NCBI GenBank assembly: GCA_021813085.1
Contig: JAKAMA010000073.1
Coordinates: forward strand, 1 to 8,881
Length of the DNA: 8,881 nt
Reading direction: 5' to 3'
From: Chloroflexota bacterium
GTDB taxonomy: Bacteria; Chloroflexota; Dehalococcoidia; DSTF01; JACRBR01
Shown: piece after piece, positions 1-7,592 of the stretch
Position numbering within the stretch: position 1 is the first letter of the stretch
How the letters are laid out: every line of letters begins with the position of its first letter
The notes under the pieces: model-generated
The model's database searches: none
Seen by the model: only the letters and a program-made list of their open reading frames with translations
What the model was told of the DNA's origin: nothing
Translations under genes and position numbers: made by a program

Positions 1-558
1 GCCGTGCTCGCGCGCGAGGTCCTGCAGCGGCGTGCCGGCGTCCGTGACCGCGACGAAGTTCTCACCCGCGCGGGCGCCCCGTTCCGCGGCCACCAGCTCG
101 TGGAAACGCGCGAAGAGGCAGTTGGGCTCGGTCGTCGTGCCGGACTTCGAGGAGACGAAGAAGAGCGTCCGCGCGGGGTTGATGTGCCGCGTCACCGACG
201 CGATCGTCGCCGGGTCGGTGGTGTCGAGCACGTAGAGCCGCGGCCAGCCGTGCGCATGCGGGATGCTCCCGCGGAGCACCTCGGGCGCGAGGGAGCTGCC
301 GCCCATGCCCAGCAACACGCAGGCGTCGAAGTGGCCGCGCACGTCCTCACCGAACGCCCGCAGCTCCGGGACGTGATCGCGCATCTGCGCCGCGACCTCG
401 AGCCAGCCGAGGCGGTTCGAGACCGACGCCTGGCGGGCGGCATCGCCTCCCCAGAACGTCGCGTCGCGCTGCCAGATGCGTCCGGGCGCGCCGTCGTCCG
501 CGAGTTGCGTCAGCCGCTGCTCGACGCCCGCCGCGTACGCGCCCAGCTCGAACTTCAT
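1..558 (-). CDS. pgi: Glucose-6-phosphate isomerase, N-terminal part (runs off the left edge)
   Basis: Interconverts glucose-6-phosphate and fructose-6-phosphate in the cytoplasm. Only the first 186 codons are present; the frame is open to base 1 and has no stop, so the C-terminal half or more lies outside. Seen: the first SIS-type sugar-phosphate site, GMGGSSLAP at residues 84-92, and SSKSGTTTEP at residues 136-145, both typical of the phosphoglucose isomerase (PGI) form that is found fused to transaldolase in many bacteria (family knowledge). The ATG at 558-556 overlaps the transaldolase TGA as ATGA, which decides the start and implies translational coupling. An AGAGGG lies about 10 bases before the ATG. 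Here PGI is a separate polypeptide from the transaldolase. Catalytic residues of the C-terminal region cannot be checked. Product family is secure; a mannose- or dual-specific isomerase is a less likely alternative. Confidence 0.88.
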   Translation of the reverse strand, partial: MKFELGAYAAGVEQRLTQLADDGAPGRIWQRDATFWGGDAARQASVSNRLGWLEVAAQMRDHVPELRAFGEDVRGHFDACVLLGMGGSSLAPEVLRGSIPHAHGWPRLYVLDTTDPATIASVTRHINPARTLFFVSSKSGTTTEPNCLFARFHELVAAERGARAGENFVAVTDAGTPLQDLAREHG

Positions 559-1703
559 GCGGCGCCGGCCCTCTGCTTGATCCGCTCCGCCTTCGCCGCC
601 GTCGTCGCGCGGATCTGGTCGAACGACTTCGCGAACGCCTCGACGCCCTCTCGCTGCAGCTCGTCGGTGATCTCCTTCAGCGAGATGCCCGCGGATTCCA
701 GGCTGGCGAGCACGCGCATCGCGCCATCATAGTCCTCATCGATGGTGCGCCGCACAACGCCGTGGTCGCGGAAGGCGTCGATGGTCTGCGGGGGCATCGT
801 GTTGACGGTGTCGGGGCCAATCAGCTCGTCGATGTACTTGACATCGCTGTACTTCGGATTCTTGGTGCCGGTGCTCGCCCAGAGCGGACGCTGGAGCTTC
901 GCGCCCTTCGCTTCGAGCTTCCGGTAGCGCTCGCCGCCGAAGACCTCGCGGAACCGGTGGTACGCGAGCTTCGCGTTCGCCACGGCGACGCTGCCGAGCA
1001 GTCCGCCCAGCCTCTGCCGCTCGGCGTCCGTCTTCGCCGCGGCGATCCTCGACTCGAGGCGCTTGTCCGCGTTCGTGTCGACGCGGCTGACGAAGAAGCT
1101 GGCGACAGAGTTGACGTCGCGGAGGTCGAGCCCCTCGGCAACGCGCCGCTCGAGCGCCCGCAGGTAGGCCTCCATCACACGCTCGTGGTACTCGACCGCG
1201 AACAGCAGCGTGATGTTGATGTTGACGCCGGCGGCGAGACACTCCTCGATCGCCGGCAGGCCCTGATCCGTCGCGGGAATCTTGACGAGCAGGTTCGGGC
1301 GGTCGATCTCACGCCACCAGCGCTTCGCCTCATCGATCGTCTCCTGCGTCCGGAACGCGTTCTCTGGCGAGACCTCGATGCTGACGAAGCCATCGGCCCG
1401 GCCCGACGCGTCGAACACCGGCCGCAGGACGTCGCACGCATGGCGGATGTCGGTGATGGCGATCTTTTCGAAGAGGTCGTGCTCGGGCACGCCATCCCGC
1501 ACGAGCTGCGCGATCTGCGCGTCGTAGTCTTCGCCGGCGTCGATCGCCTTCTCGAAGATCGTCGGGTTGGCCGTGACGCCGCGGATGCCGTCCCGCTCGA
1601 CGTAGCGCCTGAGCCCGCCGTCGTCGAGCATGTTGCGGCGGATGAAGTCGAGCCACGGAGACTGGCGCTCCTTCTGATACAGCTCGATCATGGGATTAGC
1701 CAT
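555..1703 (-). CDS. tal: Transaldolase
   Basis: Transfers a dihydroxyacetone unit from sedoheptulose-7-phosphate to glyceraldehyde-3-phosphate, giving erythrose-4-phosphate and fructose-6-phosphate (non-oxidative pentose phosphate pathway, cytoplasm). The protein has 382 residues. Seen: GVTANPTIF at 42-50, NLLVKIPAT at 137-145 with the presumed Schiff-base lysine K141, [10 protein letters not shown] at 161-170, [11 protein letters not shown] near 199-209, and the C-terminal [13 protein letters not shown] block. These place it in the longer TalA-type class that often carries a C-terminal PGI domain, not the short TalC/fructose-6-phosphate aldolase class. The ATG at 1703-1701 is preceded by AAAGGAGAAGG at good spacing and lies 8 bp inside the end of rpiB. 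The stop overlaps the pgi start by 4 bp. No anomaly is seen in the domain. Confidence 0.96.
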   Translation of the reverse strand: MANPMIELYQKERQSPWLDFIRRNMLDDGGLRRYVERDGIRGVTANPTIFEKAIDAGEDYDAQIAQLVRDGVPEHDLFEKIAITDIRHACDVLRPVFDASGRADGFVSIEVSPENAFRTQETIDEAKRWWREIDRPNLLVKIPATDQGLPAIEECLAAGVNINITLLFAVEYHERVMEAYLRALERRVAEGLDLRDVNSVASFFVSRVDTNADKRLESRIAAAKTDAERQRLGGLLGSVAVANAKLAYHRFREVFGGERYRKLEAKGAKLQRPLWASTGTKNPKYSDVKYIDELIGPDTVNTMPPQTIDAFRDHGVVRRTIDEDYDGAMRVLASLESAGISLKEITDELQREGVEAFAKSFDQIRATTAAKAERIKQRAGAA

Positions 1704-2169
1704 CGACCTTCTCCTTTGCTTTCGCGAATCGCGCCTCGATGGCGAGCACTTTCTTCAGCCGGCGCACGTGCCGCTCCGCTCCCGAGAACTCCGCACGCAC
1801 GAACGCATCCACCAGCTCCAGTGCCAGCGCGGGACCGATGACCCGCGCGCCGAGCGTCAGCACGTTCATGTCGTCGTGCTCGACGCCCTGGTGCGCGGAG
1901 TACGTGTCGTGGCAGACGGCGGCGCGGATGCCCGGCATCTTGTTGGCCGCCACCGACGCTCCGACGCCGCTGCCGCAGATCAGCACCGCACGCTGGGCGC
2001 GGCCGCTGCGGACGGCGTCACCCGCCGCCTCGGCGTAGTCGGGGTAGTCGACGGGCGCCTCGCTGTCCGTGCCCAAATCCAGCACCTCGTGGCCGAGCCG
2101 CCGCAGCTCGTCGATGATCGGCTGTTTCAGCGGAAACCCCGCGTGGTCCGTCGCGACGGCGATGCGCAT
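1696..2169 (-). CDS. rpiB: Ribose-5-phosphate isomerase B
   Basis: Interconverts ribose-5-phosphate and ribulose-5-phosphate in the pentose phosphate pathway. The protein has 157 residues, usual for the RpiB/LacAB family. Seen: N-terminal [12 protein letters not shown] with D8-H9, the CGSGVG loop at 65-70 whose C65 corresponds to the catalytic cysteine of E. coli RpiB, VCHD at 85-88, [15 protein letters not shown] at 98-112 with H98 matching the ring-opening histidine, and arginines near 133-137 for phosphate binding. The frame stays open far upstream into tkt, but family alignment and the TGATG junction (tkt TGA sharing one base with this ATG) fix the start at 2169. The stop TAA lies inside the first codons of tal, so translation of all three is probably coupled. 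A galactose-6-phosphate isomerase role is unlikely in this context. Confidence 0.95.
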   Translation of the reverse strand: MRIAVATDHAGFPLKQPIIDELRRLGHEVLDLGTDSEAPVDYPDYAEAAGDAVRSGRAQRAVLICGSGVGASVAANKMPGIRAAVCHDTYSAHQGVEHDDMNVLTLGARVIGPALALELVDAFVRAEFSGAERHVRRLKKVLAIEARFAKAKEKVDG

Positions 2170-4202
2170 CAGCGCCTCGCTCCGCTGAACTGCTCGACGA
2201 GCGCGAGCGTCCGCCGCGCGACCTCCTCCGGCGTGAAGCCCAGGTTGCGCAGCACCGTTGCCCCCGGCGCCGAAGCGCCGAAGCGGCCGTCGATACCGAT
2301 CGCGTCCCCGTCGTCGCCAACCCAGCGCCGCCAACCGAGCGTCACGCCGGCTTCGACGGAGACGCGCGCCCGCACATCGGGCGGCAGCACCTCGTCGCGG
2401 TACGCCTGCTCCTGCGCCTCGAAGAAGCTCCAGCACGGCATGCTGACGACGCGCGCCCGCACGTCGCGGCCGGCGAGCTGCGCCTGCGCCTCGACGGCGA
2501 GGCTCACCTCCGAGCCGGTGGCGATGATGACCGCGTCGGGCCGGCCCGTGCCCGGCGCCTCGCTGACGACGTAAGCGCCGCGCAGCAGCCCGCGCGCGCC
2601 GCCGTCCACGGTGCCCGCCAGGTGCGGCAGCGCCTGCCGCGAGAGCGCAAGCAGCGTCGGGCCGCGGCGGTTCTCCACGGCCGCCTTCCACGCCATCACG
2701 GTCTCGTTGGCGTCGGCCGGGCGGATCAGCGTCAGATGCGGCATCGCCCGCAGCGCCATCAGGTGCTCGATGGGCTGGTGCGTGGGACCATCCTCGCCGA
2801 GGGCGACACTGTCGTGCGTGAAGACGAGGACCGGGCTGTAGCCGCTGAGCGCGGCAAGGCGGATCGACGGGCGGCAGTAGTCGGAGAACACGAGGAAGGT
2901 GGCGCCAAATGGCACCACGCCGCCGTGTGCCGACATGCCATTGAGCGCGCCGACCATGCCGTGCTCGCGGACGCCGAAGTAGATGTTGCGCCCGGCCGGC
3001 GTCTCGGCCGACATGACGCCCAGATCGTGCAGATCCGTGTTGTTCGACTCGCCGAGGTCCGCCGAGCCGCCGATCAGCAGCGGCAGCCGGCCGGCAATGG
3101 CGTTGAGCGCTGCACCGGACGCGACGCGCGTGGCGAGCGGCTTGTCGCCCGGCGCGTACGACGGCAGCGCGGCGTCCCAGCCGTCCGGCAGCTCGCCGGC
3201 GAGGGCGCGGCGAAGGGCGGCCGCATCGGCCGGGTACGCCTTCGCGTAGGCGTCCATGCGCGCTTCCCAGTCGCGCTGCCGCTGCGCGCCGCGGTCGCGC
3301 GCCAGGCGGAAGTGCGCCAGCGCCTCATCCGGCACGTAGAAGCTCTTGTCTTCGGGCCAGGCGTAGGCGCGCTTCGCGAGCGCGACCTCCTCCTCGCCGA
3401 GCGGCGAGCCGTGCGCCTTGCTCGTGTCCTGCTTGTGCGGGCTGCCGTAGCCGATGTGCGTGTGGGCGACGATGATCGACGGCCGCTCGGCGTCCTGCTG
3501 CGCGAGGCGCAGCGCCGATTCCACCTGCTGCGCGTCCATGCCGTCGATGCGCTGGACCTGCCAGCCGTACGCCTCGAAGCGCGTGGCGAGGTCCTCGGTG
3601 AAGGCGAGCGACGTCGGGCCGTCGAGCGAGACGAGGTTCGAGTCGTACAGGCAGATCAGCTTGCTGAGCCGCTGATGCCCGGCGAGCGAGGCTGCCTCGT
3701 GAGAAATACCCTCCATCAGGTCGCCGTCGCTCGCGAGGACGTAGGTGTAATGGTCGATCACCGCGTGGCCGGGGCGGTTGAACGTCGCTGCCAGGAAGCG
3801 CTCGGCGATCGCCATACCGACGCTGTTGGCGAACCCCTGCCCGAGCGGCCCCGTTGTCACCTCGATGCCTGGAATCAGGCCCCGCTCCGGGTGCCCGGCC
3901 GTCGGGCTGCCCCACTGCCGGAAGCTCTTGATATCGTCGATTGTGATCCCCTCGTATCCGGTCAGGTACAGCATGCTGTAGAGCAGCATCGATGCGTGCC
4001 CGGCGGAGAGGATGAATCGGTCGCGGTCGGGCCACGCGGGGTCCGCCGGGTTGTGCTTCAGGAAGCGGTCCCAGAGCACATACGCCAGGGTCGCGGCGCC
4101 CATCGGCATGCCGGGGTGACCGGAGTTGGCCTTCTGCACGGCGTCGATGGAGAGCGTGCGGATCGTGTTCACGCAGAGGTCGTCAAGCTTGGGGTCGGTC
4201 AT
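2169..4202 (-). CDS. tkt: Transketolase
   Basis: TPP- and Mg-dependent transfer of two-carbon ketol units between xylulose-5-phosphate and aldose phosphates (pentose phosphate pathway; also Calvin cycle in autotrophs). The protein has 677 residues, normal for full-length Tkt. Seen: GHPGMPMGA at 28-36, SAGHAS at 66-71, [14 protein letters not shown] at 118-131, the TPP/Mg motif SDGDLMEG at 158-165 with partner YDSN at 186-189 (often YDDN in other members; the Asn is kept), [16 protein letters not shown] in the substrate site, catalytic E413 in VREHG, FTHDS at 461-465, and a complete C-terminal domain ([15 protein letters not shown]). The chosen ATG at 4202-4200 has AAAGGG about 7 bases upstream and gives the usual N-terminus [12 protein letters not shown] six codons earlier is also in frame but would contain that Shine-Dalgarno sequence. 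First gene of the sugar-phosphate operon. Confidence 0.97.
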   Translation of the reverse strand: MTDPKLDDLCVNTIRTLSIDAVQKANSGHPGMPMGAATLAYVLWDRFLKHNPADPAWPDRDRFILSAGHASMLLYSMLYLTGYEGITIDDIKSFRQWGSPTAGHPERGLIPGIEVTTGPLGQGFANSVGMAIAERFLAATFNRPGHAVIDHYTYVLASDGDLMEGISHEAASLAGHQRLSKLICLYDSNLVSLDGPTSLAFTEDLATRFEAYGWQVQRIDGMDAQQVESALRLAQQDAERPSIIVAHTHIGYGSPHKQDTSKAHGSPLGEEEVALAKRAYAWPEDKSFYVPDEALAHFRLARDRGAQRQRDWEARMDAYAKAYPADAAALRRALAGELPDGWDAALPSYAPGDKPLATRVASGAALNAIAGRLPLLIGGSADLGESNNTDLHDLGVMSAETPAGRNIYFGVREHGMVGALNGMSAHGGVVPFGATFLVFSDYCRPSIRLAALSGYSPVLVFTHDSVALGEDGPTHQPIEHLMALRAMPHLTLIRPADANETVMAWKAAVENRRGPTLLALSRQALPHLAGTVDGGARGLLRGAYVVSEAPGTGRPDAVIIATGSEVSLAVEAQAQLAGRDVRARVVSMPCWSFFEAQEQAYRDEVLPPDVRARVSVEAGVTLGWRRWVGDDGDAIGIDGRFGASAPGATVLRNLGFTPEEVARRTLALVEQFSGARR

Positions 4203-4362
4203 GCGGCGCCCTTTCGGCAACTGCGGCGGCGGGTTGGGCGGTGCGCCGGGGACAGGGGGTGGACGCGCGATGATGCCGGGGGAAGCCCGGGGGCGCGCGT
4301 GCGGGCTCGCGGGGCCGGGGCGTCGGGCATCATGCCTCTTTTCGCGTACGAGTTCTGCAACC

Positions 4363-4368
4363 AGTATA
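4363..4368 (-). promoter_or_regulatory. Possible -10 element for the tkt-rpiB-tal-pgi operon
   Basis: TATACT on the minus strand stands out in a very GC-rich gap and matches the sigma70 -10 consensus at five of six bases. No good -35 hexamer is seen at 16-18 bases upstream, so it would need an activator or be a weak or chance match. If used, transcription would start near 4356 and give a leader of about 150 bases before the tkt ATG. Confidence 0.3.
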
Positions 4369-4426
4369 GCGCGGAGGTGCGCGCATCTGGGCGCGCGGTT
4401 ATGTCGCGCGTGTTGCGCCCGCGGCG

Positions 4427-4461
4427 ATCGATTCCCTCAAGGCGGATGTTGGAGGATCGAT
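4427..4461 (-). terminator. Imperfect hairpin after yggT, possible 3'-end structure
   Basis: Arms ATCGAT-CCTC and GAGG-GA-ATCGAT pair over ten base pairs with a two-base bulge and a 13-base loop. It lies 35-70 bases after the yggT stop. No U-tract follows, so intrinsic termination is not established; it could instead protect a transcript end produced by Rho. Confidence 0.25.
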
Positions 4462-4479
4462 AGATCCCGTGCGCGACGC

Positions 4480-4496
4480 ACGCCGGCGGGCGGCGT
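4480..4496 (-). terminator. GC hairpin at the yggT stop codon
   Basis: Perfect 6-bp stem ACGCCG/CGGCGT with a 5-base loop, beginning at the last base of the yggT stop codon. There is no T-run after it. In sequence this GC-rich, a short stem can occur by chance, so this is a weak terminator candidate. Confidence 0.2.
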
Positions 4497-4774
4497 CAGC
4501 CAAACTTGCTGCTGATGGCTGACTGGATGACCGAGAGCAGGATGATCGCGATCATCGGCGAGAGGTCGATGCCGAGGTGCGGCATGAAGCGGCGGATGGG
4601 CTCCAGGATCGGCTCGGTGATGGCGTTCAGCGCTTCGATCAGCGGGTTGCGGGGATCCATGTTGAACCAGCTCAGGATCGCCCGCACGAAGATGGCGATG
4701 ATCAGGAGTGTGATCACCAGGCTCACCGCATAGGCGATGGGATTCGTGCCGCTATACGTTCCCAGACCGAACAC
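4496..4774 (-). CDS. yggT: YggT-family (YlmG-like) small integral membrane protein
   Basis: 92-residue protein of the YggT/YlmG family, whose members are two-helix membrane proteins linked in various bacteria and plastids to osmotic or ion homeostasis, cell division or membrane-protein assembly; the biochemical role is not settled. Seen: first hydrophobic segment at about 12-34 and second at about 72-88; between them the family signature RAILSWF at 31-37, DPRNPL at 40-45 and EPILEPIRR at 54-62, then PHLGIDLSP. Starts at a GTG directly after the proC TGA (TGAGTG, no spacer), with a GGGGG tract 6-11 bases upstream; no other start gives the full first helix. Last gene of the yggS-proC-yggT cluster, an order also seen in Pseudomonas and other bacteria. 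Family call is secure, function is not. Confidence 0.9.
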   Translation of the reverse strand: MFGLGTYSGTNPIAYAVSLVITLLIIAIFVRAILSWFNMDPRNPLIEALNAITEPILEPIRRFMPHLGIDLSPMIAIILLSVIQSAISSKFG

Positions 4775-5575
4775 TCAGGCCCCCAGCTCGCGTGACCGCT
4801 CGTAGGCCGCCATCACTGCTTCCATGATAGCGCCCCGGATGCCCGCGTTCTCCAGGGCGATGATGCCGGCCGCCGTCGTCCCCGCCGGCGACGTCACCTC
4901 GTTGCGCAGCACGGCCGGGTGCTTTCCCGTCGCCTCCGCGTACTTCGCCGAGCCGATGAACGTCTGGAGCGCCAGCACCTCCGCGACCTCGCGCTTGAAG
5001 CCCACCTGCACGCCGGCGTCGATGAACGCCTCGATCAGCAGGAACACGAACCCCGGCCCGCTGCCCGAAAGCGCGGTCGCCATGTCCAGGTAGCTCTCGT
5101 CGTCGACATGGATCTCGCGGCCCATGGCGCCGAGGATCGCCGCCACGCAGTCGCGCGCGGGGCCATCGACCTCCGGCGTCGCCGTCCAGACGCTCATCCC
5201 CTGCCCGATGGAGGCGGGCGTGTTCGGCATCACCCGCACGATGGCGGCGTGGCTCAGCATGTGCGCGATACGCGCGATGGGAACGCCCGCCATGATCGAG
5301 AGGATCGTCTGCTCACGGCGGAAGCGTCCCTCGACGCGGTGCGCGGTGCGGGAGAACTCCTGCGGTTTGACGGCGAAGATCACCAGCTCACTCGCATCGA
5401 CGACCTGCGTGAGGTCCGTGGTCGTGCGCACGCCGTAGCGGCTGTTCGCGGCGGCGCAGCGGTCGTCGTTGACCTCCGCGACGAACACATCCTCAGGCGC
5501 GACGACAGCCTTGCCCAGCGTCGCGCTCAGCATGGCCTCGCCCATGAACCCGCAACCGACCAGCCCGACCTTCAC
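4775..5575 (-). CDS. proC: Pyrroline-5-carboxylate reductase
   Basis: NAD(P)H-dependent reduction of 1-pyrroline-5-carboxylate to L-proline, last step of proline synthesis, cytoplasmic. 266 residues, normal for the family. Seen: N-terminal Rossmann motif VGLVGCGFMGEAM at 3-15, AVKPQ at 68-72, the family signature VRVMPNTPASIGQGMSV at 113-129, ALSGSGPGFVFLLIEAFIDAG at about 168-188 in the helical dimerisation domain, and EVTSPAGTTAAGI at 226-238. The start is GTG at 5575-5573, overlapping the yggS TGA as GTGA with GGGGGAG just upstream, so it is coupled to yggS. The PLP-protein/proline-reductase pairing is common across bacteria. No missing residues noted. Confidence 0.96.
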   Translation of the reverse strand: MKVGLVGCGFMGEAMLSATLGKAVVAPEDVFVAEVNDDRCAAANSRYGVRTTTDLTQVVDASELVIFAVKPQEFSRTAHRVEGRFRREQTILSIMAGVPIARIAHMLSHAAIVRVMPNTPASIGQGMSVWTATPEVDGPARDCVAAILGAMGREIHVDDESYLDMATALSGSGPGFVFLLIEAFIDAGVQVGFKREVAEVLALQTFIGSAKYAEATGKHPAVLRNEVTSPAGTTAAGIIALENAGIRGAIMEAVMAAYERSRELGA

Positions 5576-6303
5576 AACTCCCCCTCCGCGCCCGCCGCGG
5601 CAAGGCGCTCGCCGAAGATGGCACGTCCGACGCGCACGAGCGTCGCCCCCTCTTGGACCGCGACCTCGAAGTCGTCCGTCATGCCCATCGACAGCTCGCG
5701 TAAGCCGAGTGCATCGCGCAGCAGGCGGAGCCGCCGGAACACCGGACGCACGTCCTCGGGATTGTCGGCGCGCGGCGCGACGGTCATCAGCCCCGCCAGA
5801 TCGACGTTTGGCAGACGTGCGATGCGTTCAGCGAGCGCCGCGGCGGCAGCGGGGTCCGCACCGTGCTTCGACGCCTCCCCCGCCATGTTGACCTGCAGCA
5901 ACACGCGCGCCGGGCGCCGCGCTGTGCGGCTGATCACCGCCGCGAGACGCTCCGAATCGACGCCGTGGAGTATAGCAAAGAGCCCGAGCGCGGCCCGGAC
6001 CTTGTTCGTTTGCAGGTGCCCGACGAGGTGCCAGGCCGGCGAGATGCCGGCAGCACGCAATGTATCGATCTTCTGCGCCGCCTCCTGCACGCGGTTCTCG
6101 CCGAAATCGCGCAGGCCGGCAGCGTGCGCGGCCGCGATCGTCGCGGCGCCGCGGGTCTTCGACACGCCGATGAGCGTCACCGCGCCCGGGTCGCGGCCGG
6201 CGCGGGCGCATGCGGCTTCGATGCGCGCGCGCACGGCGGCGATACGCGCCGCCAGCTCACGGCGCTGTGCCGCGTCGCCGGCCGGGAGCGCCGCCGCGGT
6301 CAT
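5572..6303 (-). CDS. yggS: YggS/PLPBP-family pyridoxal-phosphate homeostasis protein
   Basis: Binds PLP without known enzymatic turnover and keeps vitamin B6 and amino/keto-acid pools in balance (PLPBP/YggS/YlmE family). 243 residues, a single TIM-barrel domain. Seen: the PLP lysine K49 in IGVSKT, FGENRVQEAAQK at 67-78, WHLVGHLQTNKV at 91-102, LLQVNMAGEASKHG at about 135-148, GLMTVAP at 171-177 and the phosphate-binding end SMGMTDDFEVAVQEGATLVRVGRAIFG near 205-231. The first 20 or so residues are a non-conserved Ala-rich extension, but the ATG overlaps the kinase TGA as ATGA, favouring this start. No clear Shine-Dalgarno sequence; translation probably depends on coupling. An ATA codon (rare for this gene) occurs near 5970. 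Being cotranscribed with a two-component pair is the unusual part. Confidence 0.95.
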   Translation of the reverse strand: MTAAALPAGDAAQRRELAARIAAVRARIEAACARAGRDPGAVTLIGVSKTRGAATIAAAHAAGLRDFGENRVQEAAQKIDTLRAAGISPAWHLVGHLQTNKVRAALGLFAILHGVDSERLAAVISRTARRPARVLLQVNMAGEASKHGADPAAAAALAERIARLPNVDLAGLMTVAPRADNPEDVRPVFRRLRLLRDALGLRELSMGMTDDFEVAVQEGATLVRVGRAIFGERLAAAGAEGEL

Positions 6304-7592
6304 GCGGCCGCCAGCGGCAGCCTGACGGCGACGCTGCTGCCCTTGCCCAGCTCGCTCTTGAACTGCAACGAGCCGCCGTGGGCATGCATGATCTCGCGGG
6401 CGATCGAGAGGCCGAGGCCGGCGCCGCCAAGCGCCCGCGAGCGCGCCTTGTCGACGCGGTAAAAGCGGTCGAAGAGCCGCGGGATCTCGTCCGCCGCCAC
6501 GCCGACGCCGGTATCGTCGACCGTGACGACGGCATCGCCCCTCTCCCGGTAGGCACGGAGCGTCACGCGGCCGCCCCTCGGCGTGTACTTGACGGCGTTA
6601 TCGAGGACGATCAGCAGCACCTCGCGCAGGCGCTCGCCATCGGCGCGTACCATCAACACACCATCGAACGCCGTGTCGAACGCGAGGCCCGCGTCGGCGG
6701 CGAGCGTCGCGGCGGCACGGGCCGCGCTGCGCGCCAGCTCGCCAAGGTCGACGGGTGCGAGCACGAGCGCGATGCCGTCCTGGTCGCTGCCGGCGAGGAG
6801 CAGCAGGTCGTCGAGCAGGCGCGTCATGTACTTCGACTCCTGCACGATGTCGTCGACAGCCTCATCGGCCGGCGTCAGCGCGGACAGCGTCTCTGCATTG
6901 GTGCGGATCACGGTGAGGGGGGTCCGGAGCTCGTGCGACGCATCGGCGACGAACTCGCGCTGGCGCTGGAAGCTCCGGCGCACCGGCCGGATGGCGATGC
7001 CAGCGACGACCAGGCCGCCCAGCGTCGCCAGCACGAGTCCGGCGAGACCGCCGCTCGCCATGACGACCGCGAGCGTCCGCAGCGAGTGGTCGCGCGCCTC
7101 GAGCGACTTGCCGCCCTGCACAAAGCCATCGAGCGCGCCGGTCCTGGTGTAGATCGCGACGGTATGGATGCGCAGGTCATGGCCATCGATCGTCGCCGAG
7201 CGCCAGTCCTGGCCCGCCTGGCGCGCGTGGACGATCGCCGCCTGGTCAGGCAAGCCGCCGACGGGCACGTCGCCCGGGTTGGCGGCGATGGAGCCGTCAG
7301 GGTTGACGAGCAGGATAAAGACGTCGGCGGAACCACCGAGCGCCGCGTGGGCGAGCACCGCGCGGACTTCATCCGCACCGAGGCCGATGCCACCTCCGCT
7401 GGCCGGCTCTGTCGCCTCGACCTTCGTCAGCGACGCCTGGGCCTGGCCGGTCACTGCCGCGACGGCGTTGTCCACCTCGTCGGACAGCCGGCGGTCAACC
7501 CAGAAGAAGACGCTGACGCCGATGACGACGAACACCACCGTGAACGCCAGGACGTACCACGCGGTGAGCCGCCAGCGGAGGGCTTCGAACAT
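6300..7592 (-). CDS. Membrane sensor histidine kinase, OmpR-class partner
   Basis: 430 residues. Senses an unknown signal and phosphorylates the adjacent response regulator. Domains in order: transmembrane segment at about 11-32; an extracytoplasmic domain of about 140 residues (33-172) with no family I can name; second transmembrane segment at about 173-201; a very short linker with IRPVR in place of a full HAMP domain; HisKA with VADASHELRTPL and phospho-acceptor H220; HATPase_c with N-box LDNAVKYTP (N332), G1 box DDTGVGV at 359-365, F-box FDRFYRVD at 374-381 and G2 box GGAGLGLSI at 389-397. All catalytic boxes are intact. The ATG follows the regulator stop directly (TAGATG), and the stop overlaps yggS by 4 bp. 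Ligand and output cannot be read from the sequence. Confidence 0.95.
   Translation of the reverse strand: MFEALRWRLTAWYVLAFTVVFVVIGVSVFFWVDRRLSDEVDNAVAAVTGQAQASLTKVEATEPASGGGIGLGADEVRAVLAHAALGGSADVFILLVNPDGSIAANPGDVPVGGLPDQAAIVHARQAGQDWRSATIDGHDLRIHTVAIYTRTGALDGFVQGGKSLEARDHSLRTLAVVMASGGLAGLVLATLGGLVVAGIAIRPVRRSFQRQREFVADASHELRTPLTVIRTNAETLSALTPADEAVDDIVQESKYMTRLLDDLLLLAGSDQDGIALVLAPVDLGELARSAARAAATLAADAGLAFDTAFDGVLMVRADGERLREVLLIVLDNAVKYTPRGGRVTLRAYRERGDAVVTVDDTGVGVAADEIPRLFDRFYRVDKARSRALGGAGLGLSIAREIMHAHGGSLQFKSELGKGSSVAVRLPLAAA

Larger units (their letters stand above)
4203..4495. other. Intergenic region between yggT and tkt
   Basis: 293 bases between two same-strand units, with no convincing protein gene. 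Read along the minus strand it holds: two hairpins just after yggT (listed separately); a -10-like TATACT; a palindrome GGCAT-G-ATGCC at 4326-4336; a 44-codon open frame (4333-4199) whose stop overlaps the tkt ATG as ATGA; and a stretch at 4231-4327 where the plus strand carries ten runs of three or more G. It most likely carries the 3' end of the yggT transcript and the promoter and leader of the tkt operon. Confidence 0.6.

Noticed and set aside
1696..2691. 331-codon open frame as the full extent of rpiB
   Set aside because: Residues before the ATG at 2169 are low-complexity Arg/Ala/Gly sequence from reading tkt out of frame. RpiB proteins begin at the [11 protein letters not shown] motif.
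4203..4220. In-frame TTG start giving tkt six extra residues
   Set aside because: The extension contains the AAAGGG Shine-Dalgarno sequence that serves the ATG at 4202, and the ATG gives the usual N-terminus.
2622..4463. Plus-strand open frame of 613 codons opposite tkt, and similar long frames at 4-732, 762-1841, 1690-2574 and 4919-6325
   Set aside because: They are mirror frames of well-supported minus-strand genes with strong third-position GC bias. Their products are Arg/Val/Ala/Asp-rich with no recognisable motif, and they cross gene boundaries.
5960..5985. TATACT inside yggS as an internal promoter for proC-yggT
   Set aside because: No -35-like hexamer at 16-18 bases upstream; the bases simply encode Ala-Ile-Leu within the conserved barrel.
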